Shown piece by piece: positions 16,742-25,702 of a stretch of DNA of 42,447 bases (position 1 is the stretch's first letter; every line of letters starts with the position of its first letter). The notes under the pieces were generated by a model. That model searched no databases. It was not told the origin of the DNA and saw only the letters and a list, made by a program, of their open reading frames with translations. The position numbers were made by a program, and so were the translations under genes. This DNA comes from Anaerobiospirillum succiniciproducens DSM 6400. Its GTDB lineage: Bacteria; Pseudomonadota; Gammaproteobacteria; Enterobacterales; Succinivibrionaceae. The stretch covers positions 1 to 42,447 of the forward strand of contig NZ_AXWV01000035.1 of assembly GCF_000482845.1 (NCBI RefSeq), read 5' to 3'.

Positions 16742-16994
16742 CCAATCCTCCTCAAACTAAACATCAGGAGCCGTCCCATCATCCATCAAGCAAGCTCACA
16801 AAAGCAAAACAAAGCCAGCGCAAACTTACCACAGTCAGCCGTGCTAAATAGCAGTATTAAACTCGCATCGGCAGCGCCTAAGAGCACTTGCTATGAAATG
16901 TGTGCGATCTATTGCTGCGCTTAACTAAGGTATTGGCCAAGGTATTAGCTAAGGTAGTTAGCGCAGCATGGCAAGGCTGTGGTTTATTGGGCTT

Positions 16995-18815
16995 TTAGTG
17001 CTTCATAGCACGGCACTGCTTGACCCAAGTTGCCTTGTTTTTTGACAGATCACGACTACCGTCACGATAGGCATCTACGTCTTTAACAAAGCGCTCAATG
17101 TACTCGCTTAAGGTACCCTCGTTCTTACCGAGAGCCTTTTGAGCATTACGCTGTTGAGCCTCAATAAACTTGTAGTCGAAAGTATCTAAGGTGTCTGTGA
17201 TGTGGTCTGCATAATAAGAAACATAGTAGTCCACCATCTGCTCAGCTAAAGCACGATTGTTAGCAAGCTTTTTCTCTTGCTCCTCTTTAGCCTTGAGACA
17301 CTCTTTAGACTTTGCATCCTCACGGCATTGACGCATTGGCAGCTTACGAACGATTTCTTCGTTCTTTAAGGTACGCTCACGGGCAATTTCCTCAGAGGCA
17401 ATTGAGGAGCACAGATAGCCACCTAAACGCAGGTTGGAGACGATGGCCTTATCACGCATTTCATCTTTGCGCACATTAGCCTCAATCATCTTGTTACGTA
17501 GATCAGCAAGGCTCTTAGTTAGTGTATAGCTACCCTCAAGCACACGCTCTTTCTCACTTTGAGCTTCGCTAAGATCTTTACGTACTGCCTCAAGTTCCTT
17601 TTCTACCTGTTCTAAGGACTTAGCAGATCCTGCCTTAGCTTCACTTAAAGCTTTAGCTTGCTGCTCAGAAAGCTTTTTGGCCTTATCTAAAGCCTGTTGT
17701 TGCTCAGCAATAATCTTGTCTAAACGAGCTACGGTATTTAAGTTACCGCCGCTCTTTACATCAGCCGCATCTGAGTCGTTACCCAGCTTTTGTACTTCTG
17801 CATTGAGCTCACGTACTTCTTGAATAGAGTTAGTAAACGGTATGGAGAGCACGATACGCATGCCTGCATCAGAGCCTTTTGTCTCTTTACCACGAGTAAA
17901 GTAGGCTCTCTCAGAACGATAGGCAGTAAGCATATCGGACTTAGCGTTAATCACCGAGCCGCCACGCACGATAAAGCCACCTGATTGACCATGCAGTCGA
18001 CCAGTACGAGTGGCATAAAAAGGATCAAGCATCATCTCGCTGACATTGCCAAGCACGTCATAAAGACCAGCTGGATTTGGCTCTTTAAGACCAATTGGTC
18101 TTACCTTACCATCAGAAGCACTCTCACTTGCCTTGTACCAAGCATAGTCTGCAATAGTTTTATTTTGGGCAAATGGGAATACATCGGCGCTAAACTCTGA
18201 GGAGGTAACATGGCTGCCACCACGAGCTGCAAACTCCCACTCACTATCGGTAGGCAATCTAGCAAAGGCTGAAGACTTATCAGAACTTAAAGGTACGCTG
18301 CCAGTTTTGGCACTCTTAGCCTCAGCACTTGAGAGGTAGGCTGAATACTGTCTGGTAATCTCGATAGCATCAAACCAACTGATGTTGTTTTTAGCAATAC
18401 GATCTTTAATTGAGTATTTCTTTGGAGTGCACTTACCCTTACCCATGTCGTACTTGCTTAAGAGATCGTACTGGGCATTATTAAGCTCGTATTTGGAGAT
18501 GAGGAAGTAGTAGCCTTCTTTGTCTTTAAAGGCACCTTGGACATAGCGTTGATTTAAAGACTGTGAGAGCATGGCCTCGGCATTAGTCGATCCGGCATTA
18601 AAGCCCTTATCTTGCAGCTTGCTTGCAGAGCCGGTGTAGACTTTTTTAAACACCATAAAGCCATCACAAGGCATTGGAACAATAACGTCGTCCTTAGCTG
18701 GCTTAGGATTGAAGGTCTCAGCCGTTTTATCCTTACTATCAGCTGCAAAGGCAGTTGATGAAGCCATCATGCTAAAAGCTGCCGCAGTCATCATAGCCGC
18801 AATACTAAGTCTCAT
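16995..18815 (-). CDS. secreted FGE/SUMF1-like domain protein with coiled-coil C-terminus
   Basis: 606 residues; ATG at 18815 with GGAGGGGAC. A signal peptide ends near STAFAAD (about 25). Residues about 100-325 are a formylglycine-generating-enzyme (SUMF1) fold: KYELNNAQYDLL, RLPTDSEWEFAARGG, NPAGLYDVLGNVSEMM and FIVRGGSV. The usual GFRCA ending with its active-site Cys is GMRIVLS here, and the GNVWEW block is GNVSEM, so formylglycine synthesis is unlikely. Such domains also serve as ligand-binding scaffolds. Residues 330-440 are coiled coil with KLSEQQAKALSEAK; the rest is helical with paired Cys. Probably a periplasmic structural or sensor component next to the ABC transporter. Confidence 0.8.
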   Translation of the reverse strand: MRLSIAAMMTAAAFSMMASSTAFAADSKDKTAETFNPKPAKDDVIVPMPCDGFMVFKKVYTGSASKLQDKGFNAGSTNAEAMLSQSLNQRYVQGAFKDKEGYYFLISKYELNNAQYDLLSKYDMGKGKCTPKKYSIKDRIAKNNISWFDAIEITRQYSAYLSSAEAKSAKTGSVPLSSDKSSAFARLPTDSEWEFAARGGSHVTSSEFSADVFPFAQNKTIADYAWYKASESASDGKVRPIGLKEPNPAGLYDVLGNVSEMMLDPFYATRTGRLHGQSGGFIVRGGSVINAKSDMLTAYRSERAYFTRGKETKGSDAGMRIVLSIPFTNSIQEVRELNAEVQKLGNDSDAADVKSGGNLNTVARLDKIIAEQQQALDKAKKLSEQQAKALSEAKAGSAKSLEQVEKELEAVRKDLSEAQSEKERVLEGSYTLTKSLADLRNKMIEANVRKDEMRDKAIVSNLRLGGYLCSSIASEEIARERTLKNEEIVRKLPMRQCREDAKSKECLKAKEEQEKKLANNRALAEQMVDYYVSYYADHITDTLDTFDYKFIEAQQRNAQKALGKNEGTLSEYIERFVKDVDAYRDGSRDLSKNKATWVKQCRAMKH

Positions 18816-19385
18816 GTCCCCTCCAAGGTCACTTATCTACTACTAGTTAGAATCAAACTATCACAGATAAATTAGGTGTATCTTTGCGCTAAAAGTGTAA
18901 GCTCAAAAAACCAAGAGATCTGCCAAGCCATACATAATAGAGCTGATAGTAGCTTGATTGATCTAAAGCAGTAATATCTTGCTAGAACTACATTGTATGG
19001 TTAACACGCATAATTACAAAGCTAATTAGCTCATTATGTGCCGTTATGTGACACACACAACCTACTAGCCCCAAAGTAAGCCACGCACGACCTATTCCAC
19101 CACAGACAACACCGAGCCATTTGCCCATTGCCAAACAGCCAAATGAGCTCACACCCATGCTATCTGGCAGCGAAAGTGGCTGATAGAGCTAGCATTGCCT
19201 CCATGGCTAAATCGCCGCGCATACTAGCAGCGCTAAGGCGAACTTGCATCGACTGCATGCAAAGAGGCAGCGTTTTTTGGTCTTTGCACCCTCCTAAGAT
19301 GACAAAAGCCAATGCAGGGCATTGGCTTTGTCTTGAGTGAAATAATTTAAGGTCGGTTGCCTGGGCTTGGGAGGCTTTTGTTTCT
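18816..19385. other. 570-base intergenic region, no gene
   Basis: Contains a perfect 12-bp palindrome AGCTAATTAGCT at 19020-19031 and the minus-strand terminator at 19305-19329. Two small open frames (19128-19340 plus, 19160-19411 minus) have no ribosome site or recognisable composition, so I do not support them. Nothing else is evident; the FGE-like gene promoter probably lies in the AT-rich part near 18830-18960. Confidence 0.55.
19305..19329 (-). terminator. terminator after ABC transporter pair
   Basis: AAAGCCAATGC (19305-19315) and GCATTGGCTTT (19319-19329) form an 11-bp stem with an AGG loop, about 60 bases past the permease stop. On the minus strand it ends GGCTTTTGTC, a short T-run. 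It would end the ATPase-permease transcript before the FGE-like gene. Confidence 0.7.
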
Positions 19386-20591
19386 TTAGGCCTCGCGGAG
19401 CACGTCGGCAATTTGCACCTTTAAGAATACGTACTTAACTGAGAGCAAGGCGACGATGAGTGATAGGCCAAGGGTGCTAGAGAAGAAAGCCAAGATATGC
19501 ACCAGTGTGAGCTGACTAATCACTGAGCCTGCTAAAATTCCCATAAAGTAGAAGTTAAAGATAGCAGAACCAATGGCGTACATTGCCAGACCAGCTACAA
19601 AGCCAATCAGGGCAATAATGAGAGACTCGATAATAACAAGCTTGTAAATATCGGACTCAGAGTGGCCCATGAGACGCAAGAGTACTAAGTTACGCTTACG
19701 AGCGCGTAAGGAGCTGAGCATAAGGCCGCCTAAGGCAATTGAGCCACCGGCAATGGAAACTGAGGCAATAACACCGAAAACGAAGTTTAAGACATGCTGA
19801 ATTGCCTTAACATTTTCAATATCTTTAACCTTGGAGCTAACGTTAAGCTTCTTGCTCACTAACAAATAGTACAGCGGGATGACGCTATCAACGTCTTTAG
19901 CGTACAGACGAAACTTTGCATAATAACGCTTACCCTCACGCTCATAAGATCCATCAGAGATCAGAGCAGGGTTATAACCATTACGATAGTCATCAATGGC
20001 ATTGATAAGATCTTTACAGACCATAATGGTGTCGTCACGCACAAAGCGCTCAGAGATAATGCCACGGATTACCAAATCCTTTTTGACAGCCTCACGTACG
20101 CTATTCATGGTGCGTGACACCATGATGCTAATGGTATCGCCTACCTTTAACTTGCGGTCAACAGCCACAGCCTCACTAATAAAGACTTCGCTATTTGAAA
20201 GATCATGCTCTTTTTCAGTAAATGGGATTTTTGATCCTAAGACCACAGGATCGCCAAGCGCTGTTGGCAAGACGCTCATGCGCTTAACTCCTCCTGGAAA
20301 TTTAATATCTACCAGTGCATTTAAAGCGGTGATCTCAGGTACGACAAAGCCAGTTTCTTTATGTGAACGCAGCATCTCAAAGAAATTGTCATCAAGGCGA
20401 TATGAGGTATCTAAAGTTAAAGATAGTACACTTGGATCATTAACTAAATTATCCTCAAGCTCACTTAAAATACCGTGTCTTAATGAGAAGAGCAGTAATA
20501 ATGGAGCAATGATGCATGCAATAGCCGTAATCTGACAGAAGTTCATCAAACGGTCATAGTTGAGTTCTTTTAAAGCGATCTTAAAAAGCAT
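19386..20591 (-). CDS. ABC transporter permease, FtsX/MacB type
   Basis: 401 residues; ATG at 20591, five bases after the ATPase stop, so translation is coupled. The topology is that of MacB/LolC permeases: one membrane helix near 17-36, a large extracytoplasmic domain (about 40-260) and three membrane helices near 268-296, 318-345 and 363-390, the first ending in SSLRARKRNLVLLRLMGHS, the typical FtsX coupling segment. Such transporters extract lipoproteins or transmit force across the periplasm rather than moving small solutes through a channel. With three lipoproteins and secreted vWA/FGE-like proteins in the locus, it likely works on or with these. Confidence 0.85.
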   Translation of the reverse strand: MLFKIALKELNYDRLMNFCQITAIACIIAPLLLLFSLRHGILSELEDNLVNDPSVLSLTLDTSYRLDDNFFEMLRSHKETGFVVPEITALNALVDIKFPGGVKRMSVLPTALGDPVVLGSKIPFTEKEHDLSNSEVFISEAVAVDRKLKVGDTISIMVSRTMNSVREAVKKDLVIRGIISERFVRDDTIMVCKDLINAIDDYRNGYNPALISDGSYEREGKRYYAKFRLYAKDVDSVIPLYYLLVSKKLNVSSKVKDIENVKAIQHVLNFVFGVIASVSIAGGSIALGGLMLSSLRARKRNLVLLRLMGHSESDIYKLVIIESLIIALIGFVAGLAMYAIGSAIFNFYFMGILAGSVISQLTLVHILAFFSSTLGLSLIVALLSVKYVFLKVQIADVLREA

Positions 20592-20596
20592 CTTAA

Positions 20597-22390
20597 CTAC
20601 TTACGCTCCTTTTCAAATGCACCATCGTTTGCATCAGCCGATGCCCCACCAGCGCTGCCAACGCCACTTTTACCTGCATTAGCATCTGCGCTGCCAACAC
20701 CACTTGCATCGGCACTAGCATCTGCATTAGCTGCATCTTGCTGCTGTACTGCATCATGCTCTTGTGCTGCATCAGGCAAGCTTAGTTTGCCTGTGCCGAC
20801 CTCGCTTATGAGACCATCGGAACCTACGCTGATAGTACTCATCTGTGCTGATGAGCTACTGTCGAGATCACTATCGTCAACACGTGGACCACCGCGCTTT
20901 GAGGAGGTCAGAGAGTTATCATCAACTCCGTCATTGTGCTGGCCTTTAAGCTTGTTAGCTGGAGTGGTGTAGTAAGTAATACGACCCTTAGCTGAGTACA
21001 GATGACCAAGCTCGTCATAGAGGATCTCAATACCTGCTGTATCTGAGCTCATAAGCTCATTACCACCTGCCTCAGTCTTAATGGCATCAGAAAAACCACC
21101 AACACGATGCATGGAGGAGCTTGGCATTGGACTTAGAGTTACGCCACTTGAGGCCATGCTATGAGAGCCTGCCTTACTGTAGGTATTGTGGAAAGTGTTA
21201 ATCGAGCGACCGGCAAACTGTGAGCTGTAAATATGCGGCGCTGACGGAAAATCAACAGGACGGCCAGTGTACATGGCGTTGATACTATGGTCAGCAGTAT
21301 TGGCATTGTCGTAGAAGGTAAAGACAGAATACTCAGAGTGTGATCTTACTGAGTCATAGACATAGCGGGTATAACGCGCTGCAGCTTTGAGATCGTGAGT
21401 AATGAGCAAAATGGAGATGCCAGACTCTTTGGCGATCTCATCGATAATCTGGAAGAGATTTGCAGCATTATCTGGATCTAAAGCCGAAGTTGGCTCGTCG
21501 ATTAATAATAAACGTGGCTTATGCGCAATAGCACGTAAGAACAAAGCTCTTTGACGCTGACCAATGGATAATTGCTCAGGGAGCTTATCTAAATGATTGT
21601 ACAGTCCAATGCTCTTAACGTGAGGCATTAACACCGCCATCATCTCATCGACCATAGCCTGGTTTTCTTTATTGGTGATGGTAATGCGATTGGCAGTACT
21701 CTCTTTTGGACTAAGCTCAGCATGGACTAAGGATTCGGCACTGAGTTTACGCTTATCATGTGGAGTGAACTGTCCTGCTGCATGCGAATCATAGCTATCT
21801 GCTGAAACTGATAGCTGCGCTGCTGCTAATCGAACTCTCATGCGATCTTCATCTTTAAGCTGAGTTTCGCTTGCGGCGCTATTATTATCGCTAAAAGATA
21901 AAGAGCGAGCCTTAGCTGCAAATCCATCGATAGAGATAGCGGACTTATCGTTTAAAGCTACCTTGTTAAGCGAGCTTGCTGAGGCTGAATCGATGGCACT
22001 TGGCTTAGATTTGATGGTGGTCTCGTTAGAAACCTGACGATCGAAAACTTCAGTGGTGGCTTGACGTAAAGCCATGCGAATTTGCAGCTCGAAGTTTTCT
22101 CTAATGGTTAGATACGGCAGCAGGCCGCCAGTTTGCGGCATGATGCCAATTGAAGAAACTCTTAAAGCCTGTTGCTCTTTAGCGCTGAGCTCATCAACAG
22201 CAATACGGTCAATGATAAAGGATCCCACCTCAAGTGGCGGAGTAATTAAGGCAATAGCTTCCATCAAGGTCGACTTGCCAGAGCCTGATACACCACATAG
22301 AGCTACGCACTCACCATCGGCAATAGTAATCTCAGGTAGAGAAACCGTAAAGTCTCCCCTCACTACCTTAAGTCCTTCGATCTTTAACAT
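20597..22390 (-). CDS. ABC transporter ATPase with large insertion and long tail
   Basis: 597 residues, against about 230 for a LolD/MacB-type ATPase. Core motifs are intact: Walker A GVSGSGKST (33-41), Q-loop IMPQTGG (about 86), signature LSIGQRQR (about 273), Walker B LLLIDEPTSALD (about 296) and H-loop LLITHD (about 330). About 130 Ser/Ala-rich residues are inserted between the Q-loop and the signature, within the helical subdomain. A tail of some 260 residues follows the ATPase: a first part with YDELGHLYSAKGRITYY looks folded, the last 80 are low complexity with repeated GVGSADAN-like units. The ATG at 22390 has AGAG upstream. It pairs with the FtsX-type permease. Confidence 0.85.
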   Translation of the reverse strand: MLKIEGLKVVRGDFTVSLPEITIADGECVALCGVSGSGKSTLMEAIALITPPLEVGSFIIDRIAVDELSAKEQQALRVSSIGIMPQTGGLLPYLTIRENFELQIRMALRQATTEVFDRQVSNETTIKSKPSAIDSASASSLNKVALNDKSAISIDGFAAKARSLSFSDNNSAASETQLKDEDRMRVRLAAAQLSVSADSYDSHAAGQFTPHDKRKLSAESLVHAELSPKESTANRITITNKENQAMVDEMMAVLMPHVKSIGLYNHLDKLPEQLSIGQRQRALFLRAIAHKPRLLLIDEPTSALDPDNAANLFQIIDEIAKESGISILLITHDLKAAARYTRYVYDSVRSHSEYSVFTFYDNANTADHSINAMYTGRPVDFPSAPHIYSSQFAGRSINTFHNTYSKAGSHSMASSGVTLSPMPSSSMHRVGGFSDAIKTEAGGNELMSSDTAGIEILYDELGHLYSAKGRITYYTTPANKLKGQHNDGVDDNSLTSSKRGGPRVDDSDLDSSSSAQMSTISVGSDGLISEVGTGKLSLPDAAQEHDAVQQQDAANADASADASGVGSADANAGKSGVGSAGGASADANDGAFEKERK

Positions 22391-23320
22391 TTAGCTCTAT
22401 CCAATGGTGGTAATTAATTCTTTGTCCAAAGCACATAGCAACGACATACGATAATCGTTTTGCTTATGCTTTCGACCTCTAATGTTTGTTTAATGAGTTA
22501 ACAGCACTAGCTATGCCATAAGAAGACGTGCATGGAGAGCAAATACTCACTCTTAGGCATATGGCCTCAAACTGTTGCGCTATATTAATCAATCACGCCA
22601 TTCATCACAACTTATAGCAATCAATTATCACACTCACTTACTTAATGCCATTAGATAAGTTCTAAAGATCTAGACTTAAGGGTTAAGCATGCTAAAAAGT
22701 CGATCTCTCGAGGCTATAAAGTCTTTTAGTAATGTTTTTAGCCTTACTAGTTTATCATTATTTCAACGTTTTGTTTAAGTGCCTAAAATAGGCTATTTTT
22801 GGCCTATCTAAGCCTAATACTAGATACTACATAGAGTCACAAAATTTAGCTTAGCCTGTGGCTTATGCCACACTTTTTAACATGATTTTTTCACGCCTAT
22901 CACAAATTGATGCCGCTAAGGATAAAAATGCGATTCAGCAAAACCATCTAAAAAAGCGCTGCCTAATCATGCGCCGCGCACCAACGCACCTTTGCTCTAA
23001 TTAACATGCGACCATGGCACTTAGGCTGTTAGAAACAGCCCAATTTGTGTCCATCAAAACGCAAAAGGCTCAAACACTAATGTCTGAGCCTTAATGATTA
23101 ATAGCTTGTTTACCGCCACACTGCTAGGACTAGCTGCATCGCAAGTGGATGCCGGCTACTAGCAATTGAAGATAGCCTTGATAGCTAATAGCAGCTGCTA
23201 GAATTTGACTTAGCATTAACGCCGATAGCAGCCGCGTCCATTTTAGATAGCCTTGATAGCAGCCGCGAGTTATTTGTTATGCTGAGCGGCTGTCTAGGCA
23301 TTGGCTGTAGAGCTATGTGC
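22391..23320. other. 930-base intergenic region, no gene
   Basis: The longest non-coding stretch in the window. The part around 22680-22820 is AT-rich and is the best place for the ABC-pair promoter. A terminator for the vWA gene lies at 23065-23092. The open frame 23185-23454 on the minus strand mostly overlaps the vWA gene in another frame and is not supported. No RNA gene was recognised. Confidence 0.5.
23065..23092 (-). terminator. terminator downstream of secreted vWA gene
   Basis: AAGGCTCA (23065-23072) pairs with TGAGCCTT (23085-23092) around a 12-base loop. The minus-strand continuation is TTGCGTTTTG, so the T-run is interrupted. It is some 230 bases beyond the stop, which is far but the next gene starts only at 22390. 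Confidence 0.5.
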
Positions 23321-25432
23321 TTATGGCAATGCGTCAAGCGGGATTGGGTAAACCTCATCGGAGGTGTCGGCGTCAACGTTAAGCTTGATGAAGCGGTCGT
23401 TATCGCCTGAGCAGTGTTGGATGTAATTGAGGCTGTTCTCAAGGGCACGCACAATACGCTCTTGCTCTTGTGAGCCTAAATTGTACCAATCCTCTGGTGA
23501 GAGGTTAGCAATCATAGACTTATATGGCAGATCGTCTAAAAGCTCACCCATAATACCCATTTCACCAATGGACTTGCTCTTAGAGAGCTGATTAGGGTCG
23601 CGGCCCATTTGAGCTGCTAAAGCTTTGAGCTGACTAAACATGTCATCAGAGCTAAGCTGACCTGCGATACCTGACTCAAGCACACCATTTACTAAGGTGT
23701 ATAAATCGCTAAGCTGATTGCGGTTGACTAACACTACAGGAGTACATACTGCAGTGTTGTGATTTTCCACATCACGGTCATACATCCAGCCTTGTAAGAA
23801 GTCTGGGCTCTTAGCGCCAGTAACACGACCTAAGTAGGCAAGCTGCATGGCAAGACCTAACTTGTCACTATCGTTAACTAAAGCCTTTTCTTGGTCATTA
23901 GTAGGCTTTTTGGCAAGATCATTAGCATCCTTATGCTTGTCAGCCTCGGCTTTGAGCTTGTCGCTAGCAGCTAATGAAGAACCTGCTGACATCTGTCCCA
24001 TCACAGCACGCTTTACCTGTGCAGTTAAGGAGCTAGATAAGGTGTCAACCATGCTACCAAAGGCCTTAACGTCACCAGCATTTACTGGATAGTACAGCGG
24101 CTTATTTAAGATCTGGTTGAAAGATAAGATCTCATACTGATCTTTTGCCTTCTTATGATTCTTAGCGCCACTTTTAGTCAGCAAGTGCATGGTGTACACA
24201 GCTGCACCATAGTGCTGAGCTTCTAAACGTAAGGAGTTTGCATCCATACCAGTGGAGCTTTGCTTATCACCTGCATCGATAGCACCAGCATCGGTAATGA
24301 GCACGATGTAACGGCCACCGTAGTTATTCCAGTTGATATCCTGCAGAGCCATATTGATACCGGCATAAGCATCTTCATCAAACTGAGTGCTTGAGACCTT
24401 AGCCTGATCTAAAGTAGCCACCTTCTCATTAAAGGTCTTAGCATCAACAGCCTCACCTGGCTTTAAGTACATCTTGGTAGTGTACTCTAAGCCTGGAGTG
24501 CTCTTGGTGTCAGCGCGGAATGAGACGATACCAAAGTGCACGCTGTCATTGAGGTTATTGCTCTCAATAGACTTGTAGATGGAGTTAATGGCTTGCTTAG
24601 TACGCTCAATGTATGGACGCATCGAAATAGATGAGTCAATAACAAAGACGATAGCTGACTTAAAGGCAACTACGTATGGATCATCGCTATTGCTAGCCTT
24701 TGAAGCAGCTGCGTTAGCTTTCGTAGTAGCTTGTGCGCTTGCAGCATTTGCGGCTGCATCGCCACCCTTTGCTTTAGCTGCAGTATCGGTAGAGCTCTTA
24801 GAGTCTTTAGCCGTTACTGAGGCAATCTCATGCTTGTAAACAAAGTTACCATCAGGATAGATCGACTCAACTGAGTTTAAGATTGGCAGTAAGTAGAAGT
24901 TCTTAGAAGGATCAACATACTTATCTGGCTCAATGGAGATAACACCCTCAGCCTGACCACCTTTTGAGGCAGTTTCATAAAGCTTTTTATACTGCTGAGC
25001 ACCATCATCTGAGTCGATGATGTTATCTAAACCCGCCTCTTGCTCGAAAATCAGAGCACGATTACGGTTAGCTGAGTTAGTAAAGTGCAGAGCAAGCTGC
25101 ATCTTCCAAGGTACAGTGCAGCTCTTGTCTAAAAAGCCTGCGATCTTACCAGTAGTATCTGCACCAACCTCAACAGTGGCACCAGTGTCTGAGTAGACAT
25201 AGTACTGACTTAAAGGTGCAATCTCTTTACCTGCATCAGAGACATCTGCCTTGGCATGTAACTTACAGCTTGGAGTAGTTAAGACACGCTGATATAAAGT
25301 GGTCTTGCCCTCCATGAGCAGAGGCTCACGGCTACCTTCAGCTGAGGCACTGGCACTAAAGCTTGCTGCAGCAACTGCAGTAACTACGGCTAAGGCTGTC
25401 TTGGTAAGCTTAAAAGCATTTACCTTTGTCAT
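23321..25432 (-). CDS. secreted vWA-domain protein
   Basis: 703 residues; ATG at 25432 with AAGGAAG. A signal peptide ends in SFSASASAEG (about 32). Residues 33-200 include a possible SH3-like segment with Cys. A vWA domain runs from about 254 to 450 with FVIDSSISM (DxSxS) and VLITDAGAID (Asp of the metal site). An Ala/Lys/Thr-rich linker precedes it. The C-terminal helical part ends in EVYPIPLDALP, resembling the ends of vWA proteins found with some secretion systems and PpkA-like proteins (recalled, not verified). Periplasmic or exported; probably binds other locus proteins in a metal-dependent way. Confidence 0.8.
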   Translation of the reverse strand: MTKVNAFKLTKTALAVVTAVAAASFSASASAEGSREPLLMEGKTTLYQRVLTTPSCKLHAKADVSDAGKEIAPLSQYYVYSDTGATVEVGADTTGKIAGFLDKSCTVPWKMQLALHFTNSANRNRALIFEQEAGLDNIIDSDDGAQQYKKLYETASKGGQAEGVISIEPDKYVDPSKNFYLLPILNSVESIYPDGNFVYKHEIASVTAKDSKSSTDTAAKAKGGDAAANAASAQATTKANAAASKASNSDDPYVVAFKSAIVFVIDSSISMRPYIERTKQAINSIYKSIESNNLNDSVHFGIVSFRADTKSTPGLEYTTKMYLKPGEAVDAKTFNEKVATLDQAKVSSTQFDEDAYAGINMALQDINWNNYGGRYIVLITDAGAIDAGDKQSSTGMDANSLRLEAQHYGAAVYTMHLLTKSGAKNHKKAKDQYEILSFNQILNKPLYYPVNAGDVKAFGSMVDTLSSSLTAQVKRAVMGQMSAGSSLAASDKLKAEADKHKDANDLAKKPTNDQEKALVNDSDKLGLAMQLAYLGRVTGAKSPDFLQGWMYDRDVENHNTAVCTPVVLVNRNQLSDLYTLVNGVLESGIAGQLSSDDMFSQLKALAAQMGRDPNQLSKSKSIGEMGIMGELLDDLPYKSMIANLSPEDWYNLGSQEQERIVRALENSLNYIQHCSGDNDRFIKLNVDADTSDEVYPIPLDALP

Positions 25433-25633
25433 AATTCTTCCTTAAATCTTCACAACTCCATTCACCTCACAAGCCCACGCAAATGCCCAGTGCTCCTGCT
25501 GCGCCTGCATGACAGCTAATCAATTCTAGGCGCGACAGGTGTATTGCATGACAGCTCATCATGGCTCTCCATTTTCGAGTCAAGACCTTACGTGACTGGC
25601 ACTAAGATGGGGCTTTGAAAGTTAGCTTGAATG

Positions 25634-25653
25634 CCCTCAGCAAATGCTGAGGG
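25634..25653. other. hairpin in the gap before the secreted vWA gene
   Basis: CCCTCAGC-aaat-GCTGAGGG is a perfect 8-bp stem, 50 bases past the stop at 25703 on the minus strand. No T-run follows, so it may be an mRNA processing or stability structure within an SrfB-SrfC-membrane protein transcript rather than a terminator. Confidence 0.5.
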
Positions 25654-25702
25654 TATGAGCAACTGAGCTTGTCGTAGGTTGCGTTTAATGGGTTTATTGA
25701 GA

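Noticed and set aside
16995-18815. Active formylglycine-generating enzyme or sulfatase maturation role
   Set aside because: The conserved Cys in the C-terminal GFRC motif is absent and no sulfatase is nearby.
19160-19411. 83-residue minus-strand frame after the permease
   Set aside because: Contains the terminator hairpin and overlaps the permease end; composition is not protein-like.
25634-25653. Rho-independent terminator after the 358-aa membrane protein gene
   Set aside because: The stem is good, but the minus-strand continuation is CATTCAAGC with no T-run.
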